A stretch of 64,000 nucleotides of DNA from Clonostachys chloroleuca (GCA_037952775.1 JBANAY010000003.1:23064001-23128000), one strand, 5' to 3'. Shown: positions 44,812 to 55,793, counted from the first letter of the stretch. Made by a program: numbers and translations. The notes: a model not told the origin generated them from the letters alone.

Positions 44812-46604
44812 TCAGTTACCTCCTATTCTCCATCGTTTACTGAAAGTCTCCAAGCTTTTTTGTATCTCCAGAAACCCAGCTTTACTATCCTCGTGTACGT
44901 TATCAAATAGCGCAATATGATCAGCTGCTAGGAAGCACGAAATGGTCGCCGGGGGCGCTAGGTTCGCTAACCACTCCTGATGCTTGTCTAGATGGTTGTT
45001 GAAGTTAATAGCCAAGTCGTGAATAAACCGTACGGCAAATCTTGCTGCGGCAAAAGACTGGGTCATATCATCGTCGGTTGGGCTCCCCAGGGGATCTTGA
45101 GGGTTGGCCTTCGAGTAGTGTAAATAGGGGCGGTATAAGATAAAGAAAGAGCTATGTAAAATAGTCAGCAAGAGGCGTCCGAGATTTGGAGGATCTAATT
45201 ACCTCATCAGCATCGCGAATCCGTCACAGAACACCTCCCATCCATCACACTGAGACAGCATGGCATCCAACGCGCTGCGAATGTTGCGGTCGATATGGGC
45301 GAACTCCGCAACAGAGGGAAGCTTGTTGGCGGAACGTAGCGCACTGTTCCAAAGATGGGCTGCGTGTAGTAAGTTTGCTGCCTGAGCAGATCTTTGGAAC
45401 GTCCCGAGGTGCTCGGAAACGTCTACGTTAACGGGGAGCATCTTATTAAAAGGAAGATAGCGACTTCCGTCCCAGAGAACACTATACGTAGGAAGAAGAT
45501 CGTCATCATCGGGCTTGTCTAGAAGCAGTGGTAAATCTCTGGCAGCCGAGTCCATATGAATGTATCTATCAATATTTCGTATGAGAAAGACTGGTTGAGG
45601 AACGGAGGTTATGTGAGGATAAAATAGCAAGGCTTACTGGTCGAGGATAAACATCCCCCACCACAGAGATGTGCTCTCCTCTTCAGCTGGGAGAAGGGTA
45701 GCTCTCTGGGGGTAATATTTGCATTTTTGGAGGGATGCAACGTGTGCCATCGTGACTGTCTCCCCGAGAGTCCTGTAGGCGAAAGTTGTCCTGCCGTTGC
45801 CGAACTCAAAGAGGGATATCAAGGCGCCACATTGCATCAACTCAACTGTAGGCGTTGACAAACAGGTCAATGATGCAAATGCTCGCTTGGCGCCTCGGTA
45901 GATGGGCCCAAACAAGACCTCTTCTGATCCCCCAAGGGTAGTAGTATCTGTGACGAGATGGATACATATGATAAGTAGGGCATACTCCTCGCTTTCCAAA
46001 GAGCTTGTCCAATCTCGATAATCGGAATCAGAATGCCGCTCAATTAAGACCTTGAAGGTATCTGGTCGGATAATGCTGAACCACTATGAAGGATAGATCA
46101 TCAATATCATCACTTCGCAGGAGCTCTGAACTGGGTTATTGAAAAGGACCCAACCGGCCAAGATACACATACGCTGTGAACGGTTGAAAAGTATTGGATG
46201 AGAGACTGTAGCCAGTTGACGTTGAAAGCCCTGAGAACTGCCCGAGCTTGGTAATTATCGTCTACCCTTACACTTGGGAGCTCGGGCGGTGAGGTTTTGG
46301 CGGAAGCGGAATAGTTATCGCTATTTGGGCTGCTATGAGACGACTTGGTGGAGTAATCATAGCTGCATGTACTCTGAAGTCTGGGGTGTTGATCCTCTTC
46401 AGCAAAGTGGCAATGGAACAAAGCAAACAGCCTCGGGTAGAAGGATGAAACACACCTCACACATCGACCACACTGCGGTAGAGCTTTATCACATTTTCTT
46501 TTGCTCTTGTTGCACCTCTCACATACTCGCGGCGAGAGCGAGGAAGACCCGGAGGTTGGTGGCTGGGATGCAGAGGCTTCGGCAGAGGCTCTCTCATCAG
46601 ACAT
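44812..46604 (-). CDS. Zn2Cys6 transcription factor (fungal-specific domain)
   Basis: Exons 46604-46456, 46380-46173, 46083-45638, 45565-45203 and 45151-44812; 501 residues. The zinc cluster reads CERC, NKSKRK, C, DKALPQ, CGRC, VRLQST, C and is cut by intron 1 between the fifth and sixth Cys. After a Ser-rich linker, the fungal-specific domain starts with SLIQYFSTVHSWFSIIRPDTFK, typical of the family. Blocks such as LLIICIHLVTD and SLWWGMFILDQYIHMD (the 'WWxxxxLDR' block) follow. Length is average for the family. Its target genes are unknown; the amidohydrolase, SDR and monooxygenase-like genes upstream are candidates by position. Confidence 0.86.
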
Positions 46605-47028
46605 TCTGTATCGGCCTACCGCGAATCACAAGAGAATGAGGGCATTTGTCGTGCCGGAGCCAGAGATATTCGCTACACACAAGAAGCGGGGCTTTGGGTT
46701 TTGAGCCAATGGTGACGGAATGAAGCCAGATCCTTCCATTTCTTAGTCGAATTAGTACGTTCATGTCTCCACTGAAACTCACGTGCTACAAAAGTCCCAT
46801 GTTGTACCTTTTTATTGATGGTTTTTGCCTCTTGTAATTCTCCTATTTCGGGCCTTTCTAACGGAGACTGTCTTATATATAGCCCGAACTTCAGACGTTT
46901 GTCTTCCGTCGACTCTTCTGATAATCCCAATGTATGAGACACATGTTACAAGGGCTCAGCGTCACAAGGAAGAAACTTAACCTAGCTTAGAGTAAAGAAG
47001 ATAAGTTGTCTTTTATTGGAAAACTCCA
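46605..47028. other. Intergenic, regulator promoter
   Basis: Upstream region of the minus-strand regulator gene. No element is assigned. Confidence 0.5.
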
Positions 47029-47391
47029 CTAGCGGTTGTAATCTGGGCTACTCTTGTCCCATAAACTGTCGGCAAAAAGATCATTTAGTTCAATCTTATC
47101 CAGACGGCCACTGTCAATCCGCGGACTGTCTCCTGGAAAATACATACTGCTGCCATCAGTGGATTCTATCCTTGGTTCCGGCAGTATTGAGCTTGGTAGC
47201 GGCGAAATCGTACCGCTCTTTTCGGCGAACCACCAATCGATGAAAGGAGATGGGCCATCATCTGATAATGACGGGCCTTGGGTTGACAAAGCTTCCTGAT
47301 TGGAGGTAGTTGACTGGGAGTTTTGCTCTGCGTCAGAGAGTGAAGAACCTTGTGAGAGACCAAGCAATGGTGTACGATACATGAACCTATA
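47029..47391 (-). pseudogene. Possible C-terminal exon of a lost transcription factor
   Basis: A frame preceded by a plausible acceptor (AATATAG) runs MYRTPLLGLSQGSS through SPFIDWWFAEKSG to LNDLFADSLWDKSS and a stop at 47029. The composition (Ser/Asp/Pro-rich, aromatic motifs near the end) resembles acidic C-terminal tails of Zn2Cys6 regulators. No upstream exon with a zinc cluster is found. It is flanked by an MFS remnant, which supports a decayed gene neighbourhood. Alternatively it is a chance open frame. Confidence 0.3.
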
Positions 47392-47538
47392 TTATCATGA
47401 CAGAATCAACCACGCCCCCGATGCCTAGGCTTAGCTGCCATGGAATAAATTACACCATTTTGCCTTTGTAACAAGTCCCCCAAGCTCTTTCAGTTCAACG
47501 ATTGCTCATTGGTCGCCAGTTTGCAATCCAACCGGTGT

Positions 47539-48300
47539 TCACAGGGTATATCTGAAGAGTGGAGAGCGGTCGCCCACCTTTTCCAACTGCTCCTCCGTGT
47601 AACTTACCCTGATTTCTTCCTCACTCTTCTTCGCTCGTTTGGCATTGATTGTATAATACGAAACTTCAAGACAGATAGCAGCAATAATACCGGCACCTGC
47701 AACTGAGAAAGAGCTCGTATAGGCTGTAGGATATCGAGGACTTCCTCGGTCTTGAAGAAGAACGATCCCGGAACTCCGCGCAGGTTTCCAAGAGATATCA
47801 TCCAGGCAAGTCCAATGCTTCGTAGGGCCTTCGAGGTTGCCGATAGCCCAAGCATTGGTACTTAGGAGGATTAAGAAGCCGATACATGCCAGGATGAGAG
47901 CGAAATAACACTCCGGCACCCGGCTATCAATCGTCGGTCCATAGGCAAACAAAATGGCATAGCTGATGATGATAAGTGTCTGGCCAAACACAATGAAAGG
48001 GAATCTCCAAGTATAACGGTCTGCGATCCATGACGACACCAGCGCAGAGACCGTGCCCATTGCATAAGGGGGGATTGTGAGCAGCGCCGCGGTGGACGAG
48101 GTGAAGCCCATTCCTTTGATCACTGAGGGCATTGTGAACTTTAGTCCATAGTTGGGCATCGAGTTGGACCAATAAATCACGATTAGTAGATATACCTGCC
48201 AGTCTCGAAGCATGTCCTGAAGAGTCTTCCACGGAAAGCCCTTGCTCTCTCCCCCATGGAAATTTTCTAGGTGGTTTCTCGAGGCTGCTCGGGCTGATTG
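47539..48300 (-). pseudogene. MFS transporter remnant (allantoate/nicotinate permease family), N-terminal half missing
   Basis: The remaining part covers transmembrane helices 7-12. It starts with FPWKTLQDMLRDWQVYLLIVIYW, followed by NYGLKFTMPSVI and ALLTIPPYAMGTVSALVSSWIADRY, and ends with the conserved YTEEQLEKVGDRSPLFRYTL. These match the Dal5/Tna1-like anion:cation symporters. Between 47825 and 47740 the main frame encodes nonsense (KHWTCLDDISWKP), while another frame keeps the family block IGLAWMISLGN and GVPGSFFFKTEE. Two small deletions, about five bases and one base, explain this and cancel each other. Helices 1-6 are not found upstream. Pseudogene status is well supported by the missing half and the double shift. 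Confidence 0.75.
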
Positions 48301-49410
48301 GCTTTTTTGCAGCTAGTCTAGACAGTTTCCAGTCCGATTCTATACTTTCACATGAACTCCTTGCACCACAATCCTATGTGCCTTGAGATCGGCCATTAAG
48401 CCCAGCGGTTCGGTCAGCCTTCCTCGTACCACATCACACAGGCAATTTTGCCCCGTCGTTTTCATTAACACTGTGCACTGCGCAGCTGAAGAACTGATCG
48501 AGTGCTGGTTTGTCCCAAGCTACAGCAGCAAAGGTGGAAAATTACTTTAGATCCAAAACCAAGATGCATATGGTTACGCTTAGTTGTGAATATGAGTGAA
48601 AACTCGCGATAACGCCGCGGAAATCCAAGAGCGGCAAAGCATGTCAGCTTTGAACTCGTATCGGCTCTCCACAGTAGAGGATGGGCATGCGCAAGTAGAA
48701 AGGCTGGTGATGAGTAGCGTCAACCGCAATTTAGACATCCTACTTATATACATCAACATACAAGGGAGTAGGAACACATCCGCGGAGAAATAGTAGGAAA
48801 CGGTGACTTGGCACTCCCCGCGAGATGAGCCAGATCTTTCATCTTGCCGATGATATTTTCTCACTAATAGTTGTCCATAGACCCTTCTCAAAGACTTGAT
48901 ATCTGTGATTTATCTCCTTGCTAAAGATCCACGACTGGAGAGAGCTGAGCAACCAGTAGTAGCCCGGTACTTACACTACAGTAGGTTCGGGGAGATGGAG
49001 AGCTACGAGCACTTCGCCCACACTCCATCTTCTAAGGTCTCCACGCTGAAAACATCGCTACGCTCGGCGGCTCTGAAGACACCCCCGGGCAAATTGTCTT
49101 CCTCATGATTTGTTATCTCATCATCCCATCACCGGCAATTTGGCACCGGAATTCCCGATTTCTTGTTTTCTTAAATGGACCCAGGAGTCAAGAATGGTCA
49201 CATGAAAGCCTGCACATTGGCATTATACAGTGTTGCTTCAAGTGCTACGTGCAGTGTCCAACATCTTGTTCTACCTAGCTATTACTACGAAGAACTTCAG
49301 TATGGTCCCACTTTCCGGGTTGCCAATTTTGACGAATTCTTGCTATCAGGATCACTTCCTAAATTAATCCCTTGCTATCTACCTGTAGAACAAGATGAAT
49401 AGATCTTGCA
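48301..49410. other. Intergenic / decayed flank
   Basis: This is where the missing MFS N-terminus would be expected on the minus strand. No transporter-like segment is visible in any frame I read. Confidence 0.5.
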
Positions 49411-50319
49411 TCATTCAAACAGCGCGGCTGGGTTATCAATCCAAAACTTGTTCCAAACATCTTCATCCCTGATCCATTCACGCAAACGCGCCACATGATC
49501 CGCATGAGGAACCTTTCTGAAATCCTCCACGATGATCAGTCTTTCCTCTCGCGTCCGACCCTCGCGATCCGACGCCAGAGCAGTGTTGGGCCAATCCGAA
49601 CCGAACAGAATCCGGTTGGGTCCGGCCTCGATTATAGCCCTAGCCATGTTATCCAGGGACGAGATGCCCATATCATTGCCGTGATATTGGCGCTCAAATG
49701 CGGACAGCTTGATGTAAACTCGCTGGCGGCGCAAGAGGCCCAGGAAGACCTGAAACTCAGGGCCATCCTCACCTCCCGAGCGGAAACCTGCCCAGTGATC
49801 CGCAACGACTTTCGTAGATGGCGGCATTGCTTCTATTGTTGGTGCAAGAGCGGCCCAAGCTTTCGGATGCATGTAAAGGTCAATAACCCACCCCAGCCGA
49901 TTGACACGTTGGGCGGCGTATGTGATCTTCTCAGCTACGGCATTATCGCTGGGCTGGTCTCCAAAACCCCACGACACCTCGTGCATGCGGACTCCTCGCA
50001 CACCTGCAGCATGCAAGCGATCCAGCTCGTCATAAGACACCCTCTCCAAGTCAAGTACGCCAAGGCCGCGCAAGACACCTCCGTGTGGCGACTTGAGGCT
50101 CAGTGTATCGAGCAGAGCTGCCAGGTTAGTGCCTTGAACGGTGGCCTGGACAGCTACAATGTTGCTGCAGCCAGTGGCATTTTTGGGATAGTCTGCTAAT
50201 GGAGCAGCACCTGGTGTGCAGGATCTGTTCCGGGAGTAGGGATGCTTGGATGATTCGAAGACGTGGATGTGGTTGTCCCAAGAACCACAGGGAACCTCGG
50301 CAGTATGTTGTGAAGCCAT
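49411..50319 (-). CDS. TIM-barrel metal-dependent amidohydrolase (amidohydrolase-2 family)
   Basis: Single exon, 302 residues. The first metal-binding motif is DNHIHVFE near residue 16 (HxH), followed by SNIVAVQATVQGTN, GVRGVRMHEV, KVVADHWAGF (His) and ILFGSDWPN near residue 243 with the catalytic Asp. This is the order of the amidohydrolase-2 group, which includes 2-pyrone-4,6-dicarboxylate lactonase and 4-sulfomuconolactonase-type enzymes. It likely hydrolyses a lactone or decarboxylates an aromatic or lactone-type acid; the substrate is not known. A decayed permease and a regulator lie on the same strand downstream. Confidence 0.9.
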   Translation of the reverse strand: MASQHTAEVPCGSWDNHIHVFESSKHPYSRNRSCTPGAAPLADYPKNATGCSNIVAVQATVQGTNLAALLDTLSLKSPHGGVLRGLGVLDLERVSYDELDRLHAAGVRGVRMHEVSWGFGDQPSDNAVAEKITYAAQRVNRLGWVIDLYMHPKAWAALAPTIEAMPPSTKVVADHWAGFRSGGEDGPEFQVFLGLLRRQRVYIKLSAFERQYHGNDMGISSLDNMARAIIEAGPNRILFGSDWPNTALASDREGRTREERLIIVEDFRKVPHADHVARLREWIRDEDVWNKFWIDNPAALFE

Positions 50320-51573
50320 AGAGTCTGATGCTGAGATGTGTATTGTTCAACCTTGGATATCCGATATGTTAGCGGGGGTGAGATGCAGATCAGTTTATAT
50401 TTGAGGTTGTCTCCGATTACCCCACGAAGTTGGCGCCGAAAGCCGGGAACATTGATTCCGAGACAGACCTGCTAGCTATATCGCCACGGAGTTTTGTCTC
50501 CCCTATAAAGAACAGCGCAGCATCATTTGACTAGTACCTTAATTATTCTTATCGATTTATATATTTATTCTCATTTTATTATCTCGTTCAATTAGAATTA
50601 ATCAATAATAACTTCTCTTATCAGTAAGAGGAAGAAAAGAAAGATGAGTAGGTTGTTGCTGTTGAATACAGTCCAAGCTGACTAGTCGTCTTCAGCAAAA
50701 GGATCTTCAAGGCACATGAGGCCATATTTAGCTGAGTTATTGAGAGACTACTTTTATTAAAGCGGGTTAGTTTCAAGAAAAAATAAAAGGATTAATGTCC
50801 TTGCATATAACGGCATTTGTCGAGTGAGACGGTTCTCAGTTAAAACTTGGACTTACCCTAAGAGGGCAGATAGACGCGAAAGGGCGACATGACATGGTCA
50901 CAGTATTCTAGATCAATCAGGCCGGGAAGCCCGGCTTTGAAATACCTATGAAGAAAGAGAGGAATTCTGGCTCAAGGGAGTCATTCTAGCGAAGGAGCTA
51001 ATCGACGGCGAACTCGGTCTTTGTCTCGCTGCAAGCATCACTGACCTCTTAGGCTTGCGTGAATCTGACCTAGTTTGCCACCTTTCTCACCCTCTACACC
51101 TGCTCGAAGGTTAGTGAGCTTCCTTTCTTGCTGTCATGGAGGCAATCCTTGTTGAGTCTTTTTCTCTTCTTTCTATCCGTTCCTCCCGGAACAATGCCTT
51201 GCCCGTGACAGCAGTCTGTGATTAACTAGCATAATTCTCTCTTAACCCTCGAGTATTGTGCATTTGTCCACGCCTACTGTTTATGTATCCACGCCCATTG
51301 TCGATTTTCCTTTTTGTTTGTCATCTTTTCGGCGTTCATCTGGACAACAGGAAAACATCACTCTCCACGGTTGCGGTTACGCTGTCGATGAAGAGTTCTG
51401 ACTTTCGTACATACTGCCTTGATTTTCTAACCACATCCAACGTTCTTTTATCTTATACTTCCATCTACAAGCTATCCAGACACAGCTTGGCTCTTTGCTG
51501 CCTCCTCAACCTCTCTTCCAGCTGCTAAACCACCTCCACCCCCACCATCTCCTCCTCGATCGCAATCTCAAAA
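50320..51573. other. Intergenic, divergent promoter with an AT-rich stretch
   Basis: About 1.25 kb. The interval around 50520-50640 is strongly AT-rich (runs of TTATT and ATTAA). Nothing codes. Confidence 0.5.
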
Positions 51574-52338
51574 ATGGAAATTTCCAGCACCAAGTACCGT
51601 GTCGGCATGCCACCAGTGCGGCCTCTGCCATTGGAGAACTCCCACGATGTGATCGACGTGTGCAGTCCCGATGTACTTGACGAGCTATACGAGAAGATGG
51701 CCGACATTCTGCATGCACAAGACATCTCTCTAACAAAACCTTCAAACGCGGTTTATGCTGATTTGATTGATGACTGGGGCCCATCATCCGAAGATGAAAC
51801 ATCCGAAGATAAAGATTATACAGAGCGCCCCATCTCCTTGGTATACCGGTCATATCCCGATATCCCTGAATCTGCCCGATTAACGTTGTTGATCATTGCC
51901 CCTTGGACAACCTCTCCAGAGGCTTGGGAGCTCGCACTGCAGACCATCAGGCCTCTGGTACTCGAGTATCTGCGTACACAGCAGGAGGTGGATGTCGAGA
52001 TGATCGATAAGTATCATTTCGACTCACTATCCCTTTCGCCAGTCGGTGACAACCCTGAATTCACTCGGAACTGGGACGGAATACGTGCCCAAATTGTGGA
52101 TGTTCTCAAAAGCAACCCAGCCTCCCAAGGCGCTATGGTCACCGTCATGTGCTTTCGGGCGGGCAGAACAAAATCCAGCGATGATCCCATCGCCGTTTAC
52201 GTTTGTGTCAGTGATGACTGCGCCCAGGCTGACTGGCCTCCCATTATCGCTGATATTAAGGAAATCATCGATCCCCACCACCTGGAATTGATCTTCGAGC
52301 ACAATGTCTGGGAGCTAGATCAGTATTTTGACTACTAG
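51574..52338 (+). CDS. Hypothetical protein, orphan fungal family
   Basis: Single exon, 254 residues. It is acidic, without signal peptide or membrane segment. Recognisable features are an N-terminal helix (VIDVCSPDVLDELYEKMADIL), an alternating strand/helix block (SARLTLLIIAPWTTSPEAWELALQTIRPLVLEYL) and AVYVCVSDDCAQADW near the end. Similar single-domain proteins occur in filamentous fungi beside or fused to trypsin-like protease domains. I recognise the pattern only loosely, and the protease gene at the right edge of this window could be a relative. Function is unknown. Solubility and the W-rich conserved patches suggest a folded domain. Confidence 0.7.
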   Translation: MEISSTKYRVGMPPVRPLPLENSHDVIDVCSPDVLDELYEKMADILHAQDISLTKPSNAVYADLIDDWGPSSEDETSEDKDYTERPISLVYRSYPDIPESARLTLLIIAPWTTSPEAWELALQTIRPLVLEYLRTQQEVDVEMIDKYHFDSLSLSPVGDNPEFTRNWDGIRAQIVDVLKSNPASQGAMVTVMCFRAGRTKSSDDPIAVYVCVSDDCAQADWPPIIADIKEIIDPHHLELIFEHNVWELDQYFDY

Positions 52339-52602
52339 CCTTCGTTTGCATTGCTGTCGTGTCATGCATGATGGGAAGAAGATTGTTGGACTTTGGCGCA
52401 AAGACTCGACTGTTGCCCTGTGCCGTAAGGTACCTAGTTAATGCCATCTCTTTTACCTATGTCCCTGAGCAAGATAGCTCTTAAGACAAATACAATGCCA
52501 TAACTAAACAAATTTGCGCTGACTTCTTCTGGGCTCATAATCACACGCATTTGACCAAACACAATGAAAAGAAACCGAACAGTCTAGATCCGTGACCCAT
52601 TG

Positions 52603-53373
52603 TTATACAACCTGAATCTCAAAGGTCTGCTTTCCCTTTGGCTCTTCAAACAATCCCCACGTACGAGACGCAATGTTGGATGGGCTCAGCGTTTCATGAG
52701 CCGGGTCCACGCGGCCGCCCACCAGAACCATGCCAATATGGACGCCCTTTGGGCCGTACACCTTGGCGAGCGACTGCGTCATGTTTCTCTGCGCTGCCTT
52801 GGCCATAGAGAGTGCGAAAACGTCTGGGATAGGGTCTAATGGCAACAAGGAGCTTGTGACCAAGAGTGAGGGTCGTGCATCCGTATCAGCGTTGGCGAGT
52901 GAGACTAAACGCGGGATTGCCCATTTGGCAGCAGTGTGTAGCGATGTACAATTGATCTGCAATCCATTCGTGCGTCAGAATTATCCTCGGGCTTCACTCT
53001 GGACGCATAGTTGAGGCTTCCGTACCTGGAAATCAAATTCCATCTCCTTGGCGTCAGATTCAAGAAGTTTGCTGAGCGCGACCCTGGCCGCGTTATAGTA
53101 GAAAACCTCTGGTGACCCCATTTCCTTCTCAATCTTGTCCAGCGTTGCAATAAATTCTTCGTCATTGGTTATGTCAACAGTGTATGTCCTCACTTCAGTT
53201 TTGCCATCTGTAGCGGCCTGGACTGCGGCCTGGTCTTCTGCCAGCCTCCCGGCATTCCGGGCGAGGAGGGCAACTTTGTTAAACCTCCTCGAGGCAAACT
53301 CGCAAGCGATATGTCTCCCAATTCCCGGTCCAGAACCGACAAGAATGAGCGGACGGTCAGTTCGAGATGCCAT
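52603..53373 (-). CDS. Short-chain dehydrogenase/reductase-like protein lacking the catalytic Tyr
   Basis: Exons 53373-53026 and 52956-52603; 233 residues. The Rossmann start ILVGSGPGIGRHIACEFASR has the glycine-rich cofactor motif. VDITND, NAARVALSKL (the NNAG-equivalent) and the Ser of LLVTSSLLPL follow. At the Tyr-x3-Lys site the sequence is ALSMAKAA: Lys is present, but the Tyr position is Leu. Classical SDR catalysis needs this Tyr, so the protein may not be an oxidoreductase, or may use another residue. It is divergent (508 bp) from the nitronate monooxygenase-like gene, a pattern typical of co-regulated pairs. Confidence 0.83.
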
Positions 53374-53881
53374 TTTGTGTTCTGTAATGGTAGGATAACC
53401 GTGGGCTGTATGATTCTGGATTTGTGCGTTTCAATCGGTAGCGTCAGATATTCACTGCAATTCGTTTGAGTGGACAGAATGAGCTGCATCTTCTGATTTG
53501 GCTAGAAGTGAGTTCATTTATACGTATTTGGAGGACAGGCAAATGCACCATCGTAGGACCGGTTTAACCATCATCATCATTAAGAATCTTCGCCTTCACA
53601 AAGATAGCTTGGTGCGGCCGCACGTGAATGTGCTGTAAGACAGAAGTAAGTGGGATGCCGATCTCAATGTATGTGCGGATGCGGATGCGGGTGCGGGTGA
53701 GTAAGATTTGGGACTGTGCGGTTTGGATTACACATCACCAAGAAATACTCTCGGAACATTACCATAAGCCAACATAAGCTTCGTTTCAACTCCATCTCGC
53801 CCCTTGACTGTATACTCCTATTTCCTCTATACCGCATCGTATCACCCATCCGGGCCGCCTCGCACCTATCAAGCATCAAAA
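53374..53881. other. Divergent promoter between SDR and monooxygenase-like genes
   Basis: It holds a short hexamer repeat, GCGGAT x2 then GCGGGT x2, at 53675-53698. Confidence 0.5.
53675..53698. repeat. Hexamer microsatellite GCGGRT x4
   Basis: Four adjacent hexamers (GCGGAT, GCGGAT, GCGGGT, GCGGGT) in a divergent promoter. Likely slippage-prone, with possible effect on spacing. Confidence 0.7.
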
Positions 53882-55144
53882 ATGGAATCTTGGTTGTCTT
53901 GGGCCTCTAGGCCTCTGTTAGTGAGCGCCCCAATGTATGGCCACTCAAACGCTACTCTCGCTGTCGAAGTAACGAAGGCTGCCGGTCTGGGGTTCATTCC
54001 CGGAGGGTTTGACTTCTGGGCTGAGAGCCCACAGATCAAGGCGCTCGAGGACGAACTGATCCTTGCTCGCAGCCTCCTAGAGAAAGCCGGCATGGCCCAA
54101 GATCCTCTCCCCGTTGGCGTAGGCTTCATCACCTGCCACCCGTCGGCTTCTAACTTTATGAACACCGCGCTCCCAGTGCTTCTCAAGTATAAGCCCACAG
54201 CGGTCTGGCTCTTCGCCCCCGATCCTGACGCCCCGCAACGCGCTCATCCTGAGATAATCCGGCACCTTCATGCTTCTGGTATCAAGGCATTTGTGCAGGT
54301 GGGCACGGTTGCAGCGGCCAGGGAGGCTGTCAGCGACGGAGCTGATGTTCTGGTCGCTCAAGGCATAGATGCCGGTGGACATCAGTTTTCCAGAGGGGCG
54401 AGCGTCATCTCATTAGTGCCCGAGATTCGCCAGATGTTGGATACCGAGTTTCCGCGAGCGGGAACTGGGCTGCTCGCCGCTGGGGGGATTGTTGGTGCAA
54501 GAGCGGTGGCGGCCGCCTTGGCTCTGGGTGCGTCGATGATTGAGGCATATGCATAATGCAATATTGGGCACCGGTAGACGCAAAGCTAATATTTCCATGA
54601 AGGTGCTGATGGCGCTGTGCTGGGTACAAGGGTATATCACCTGCTATCCCATCACGATACATCTGCTGAATAATTATAGCTTCTTGTGGCACCAGAGTCA
54701 TCCATGTCCAAAACTGGAAAAGACTCCATTATCAAGGCGTCGGATGGTGGTGCATCTACAGTGAAGTTCGTCCGTCTCCTTGCTCCGCCTATGTTAATTG
54801 AGCTGATACTGTGTAGGTCAGCTGTCCTTGATGACATCCAGAGCACTGCCATTTGGCCCAAGCTCTACGATGGGAGGGCGCTTATCGGGGAATCTTACAA
54901 GGATTATGAGTCTGGGATGTCGGTGAAGGACAATGTTGAGAAGTTCAAGGAGGCTGCCCGGGAAGGAGACGAGTCAAGAAAGATCATCTGGTGGTAAGCA
55001 TCGCGCGGATCGAAAATCTTATCTACGGGCTAACGTTTACGAAGCGGAACTGGTATCGGGCTCGTCAATGAACCTCTCCCAGCTGGTATGATTATTGCGG
55101 AAACTCGAAAGGGGGCAGAATCTGTCCTGAAGGCGCTGTCCTAG
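53882..55144 (+). CDS. Nitronate monooxygenase-like FMN enzyme (2-nitropropane dioxygenase family)
   Basis: Exons 53882-54527, 54603-54631, 54680-54765, 54817-54993 and 55045-55144; 345 residues. The ATG at 53882 (MESWLSWASRPLLVSAPMYG) fits the family start. An FMN-binding TIM barrel follows: GLGFIPGGFDF, VGVGFITCH, KAFVQVGTV, VLVAQGIDAGGH, LLAAGGIVGARAVAAALALGADGAVLGTR. The end has KIIWCGTGIGLVNEPLPAGMII. These are class I nitronate monooxygenase landmarks, including GIDAGGH and the His next to the flavin. It would oxidise alkyl nitronates, a detoxification route for nitro-toxins, though many fungal members are unassigned. The third intron uses a GTTCGT donor. Divergent SDR partner at 53373. 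Confidence 0.88.
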
Positions 55145-55390
55145 TTGTAAGTTTACCGCATAGCGCACTAGGTCAAGGGTTGGGGATTGGTGGCAGCGAG
55201 GTATTGAATGAAACCTTCTAACATACTTCTTTTATTGTATGTCTTGGGAACGATATACCTTTTACCAAGAAATAAATCTTTCGTATTTCTAGTAACGACT
55301 TGGAAGGGATGCTGAGGATGTTGAGCCCTTGCTTTGGGGTAAGCTTATATAAATAGAATAAACTGCCAAGGCAACAAGCGAAAACAGTGC

Positions 55391-55476
55391 GCTCGAGTAG
55401 TCTAGGTGGTCAGGGCACCACGTTGTGGGTAGTTACCAAAACCGTGGAAACCCCGGTTCGAGTCCGGGCTCGGGCA
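55391..55476 (+). tRNA. tRNA-His(GTG): tRNA-His (GTG) with a 13-nt intron
   Basis: The cloverleaf is complete: acceptor GCTCGAG/CTCGGGC (one G:T pair), D arm GTCT...GGGC, anticodon stem CCACG/CGTGG, T arm CCCGG-TTCGAGT-CCGGG, discriminator A. The anticodon loop carries TTGTGG, giving GTG for His, followed by a 13-base insertion, the canonical position for a nuclear tRNA intron. Total 86 nt (73 + 13). T8 at 55488-55495 just downstream is a polymerase III terminator. Confidence 0.93.
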
Positions 55477-55487
55477 CTTGAGTCTCA

Positions 55488-55495
55488 TTTTTTTT
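55488..55495 (+). terminator. Poly(T) RNA polymerase III terminator
   Basis: A run of eight T starts 12 bases after the tRNA-His end, the standard stop signal of polymerase III. Confidence 0.85.
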
Positions 55496-55793
55496 CTAGT
55501 CTGCCTACCCTAAGCCTCGACACAATTTATCACGGGTCGTGAATAACAACTAGCAATCGAAACAAGCAAGCAAAGCAAATATTTACAGTCTAATTTTCCC
55601 TTCTTATTAAAACTAGCTGAAGATTCTGCAATTACTCGTTGTTGATTTGGGTTATGATTTTCCTCATCTACATCACTATTGCCTACCCGCACTGAAAGAG
55701 TCTAGAATGTAGAAATGAAGTACCTATGAAATGGTCTCCTCAACCCAGAACACGCTTGCGATATTAACACATTTCCTTGGAACTCAAAGTATA
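55496..55793. other. Intergenic between tRNA-His and regulator gene
   Basis: No feature is seen. It is the 3' flank of the minus-strand Upc2-like gene. Confidence 0.5.
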
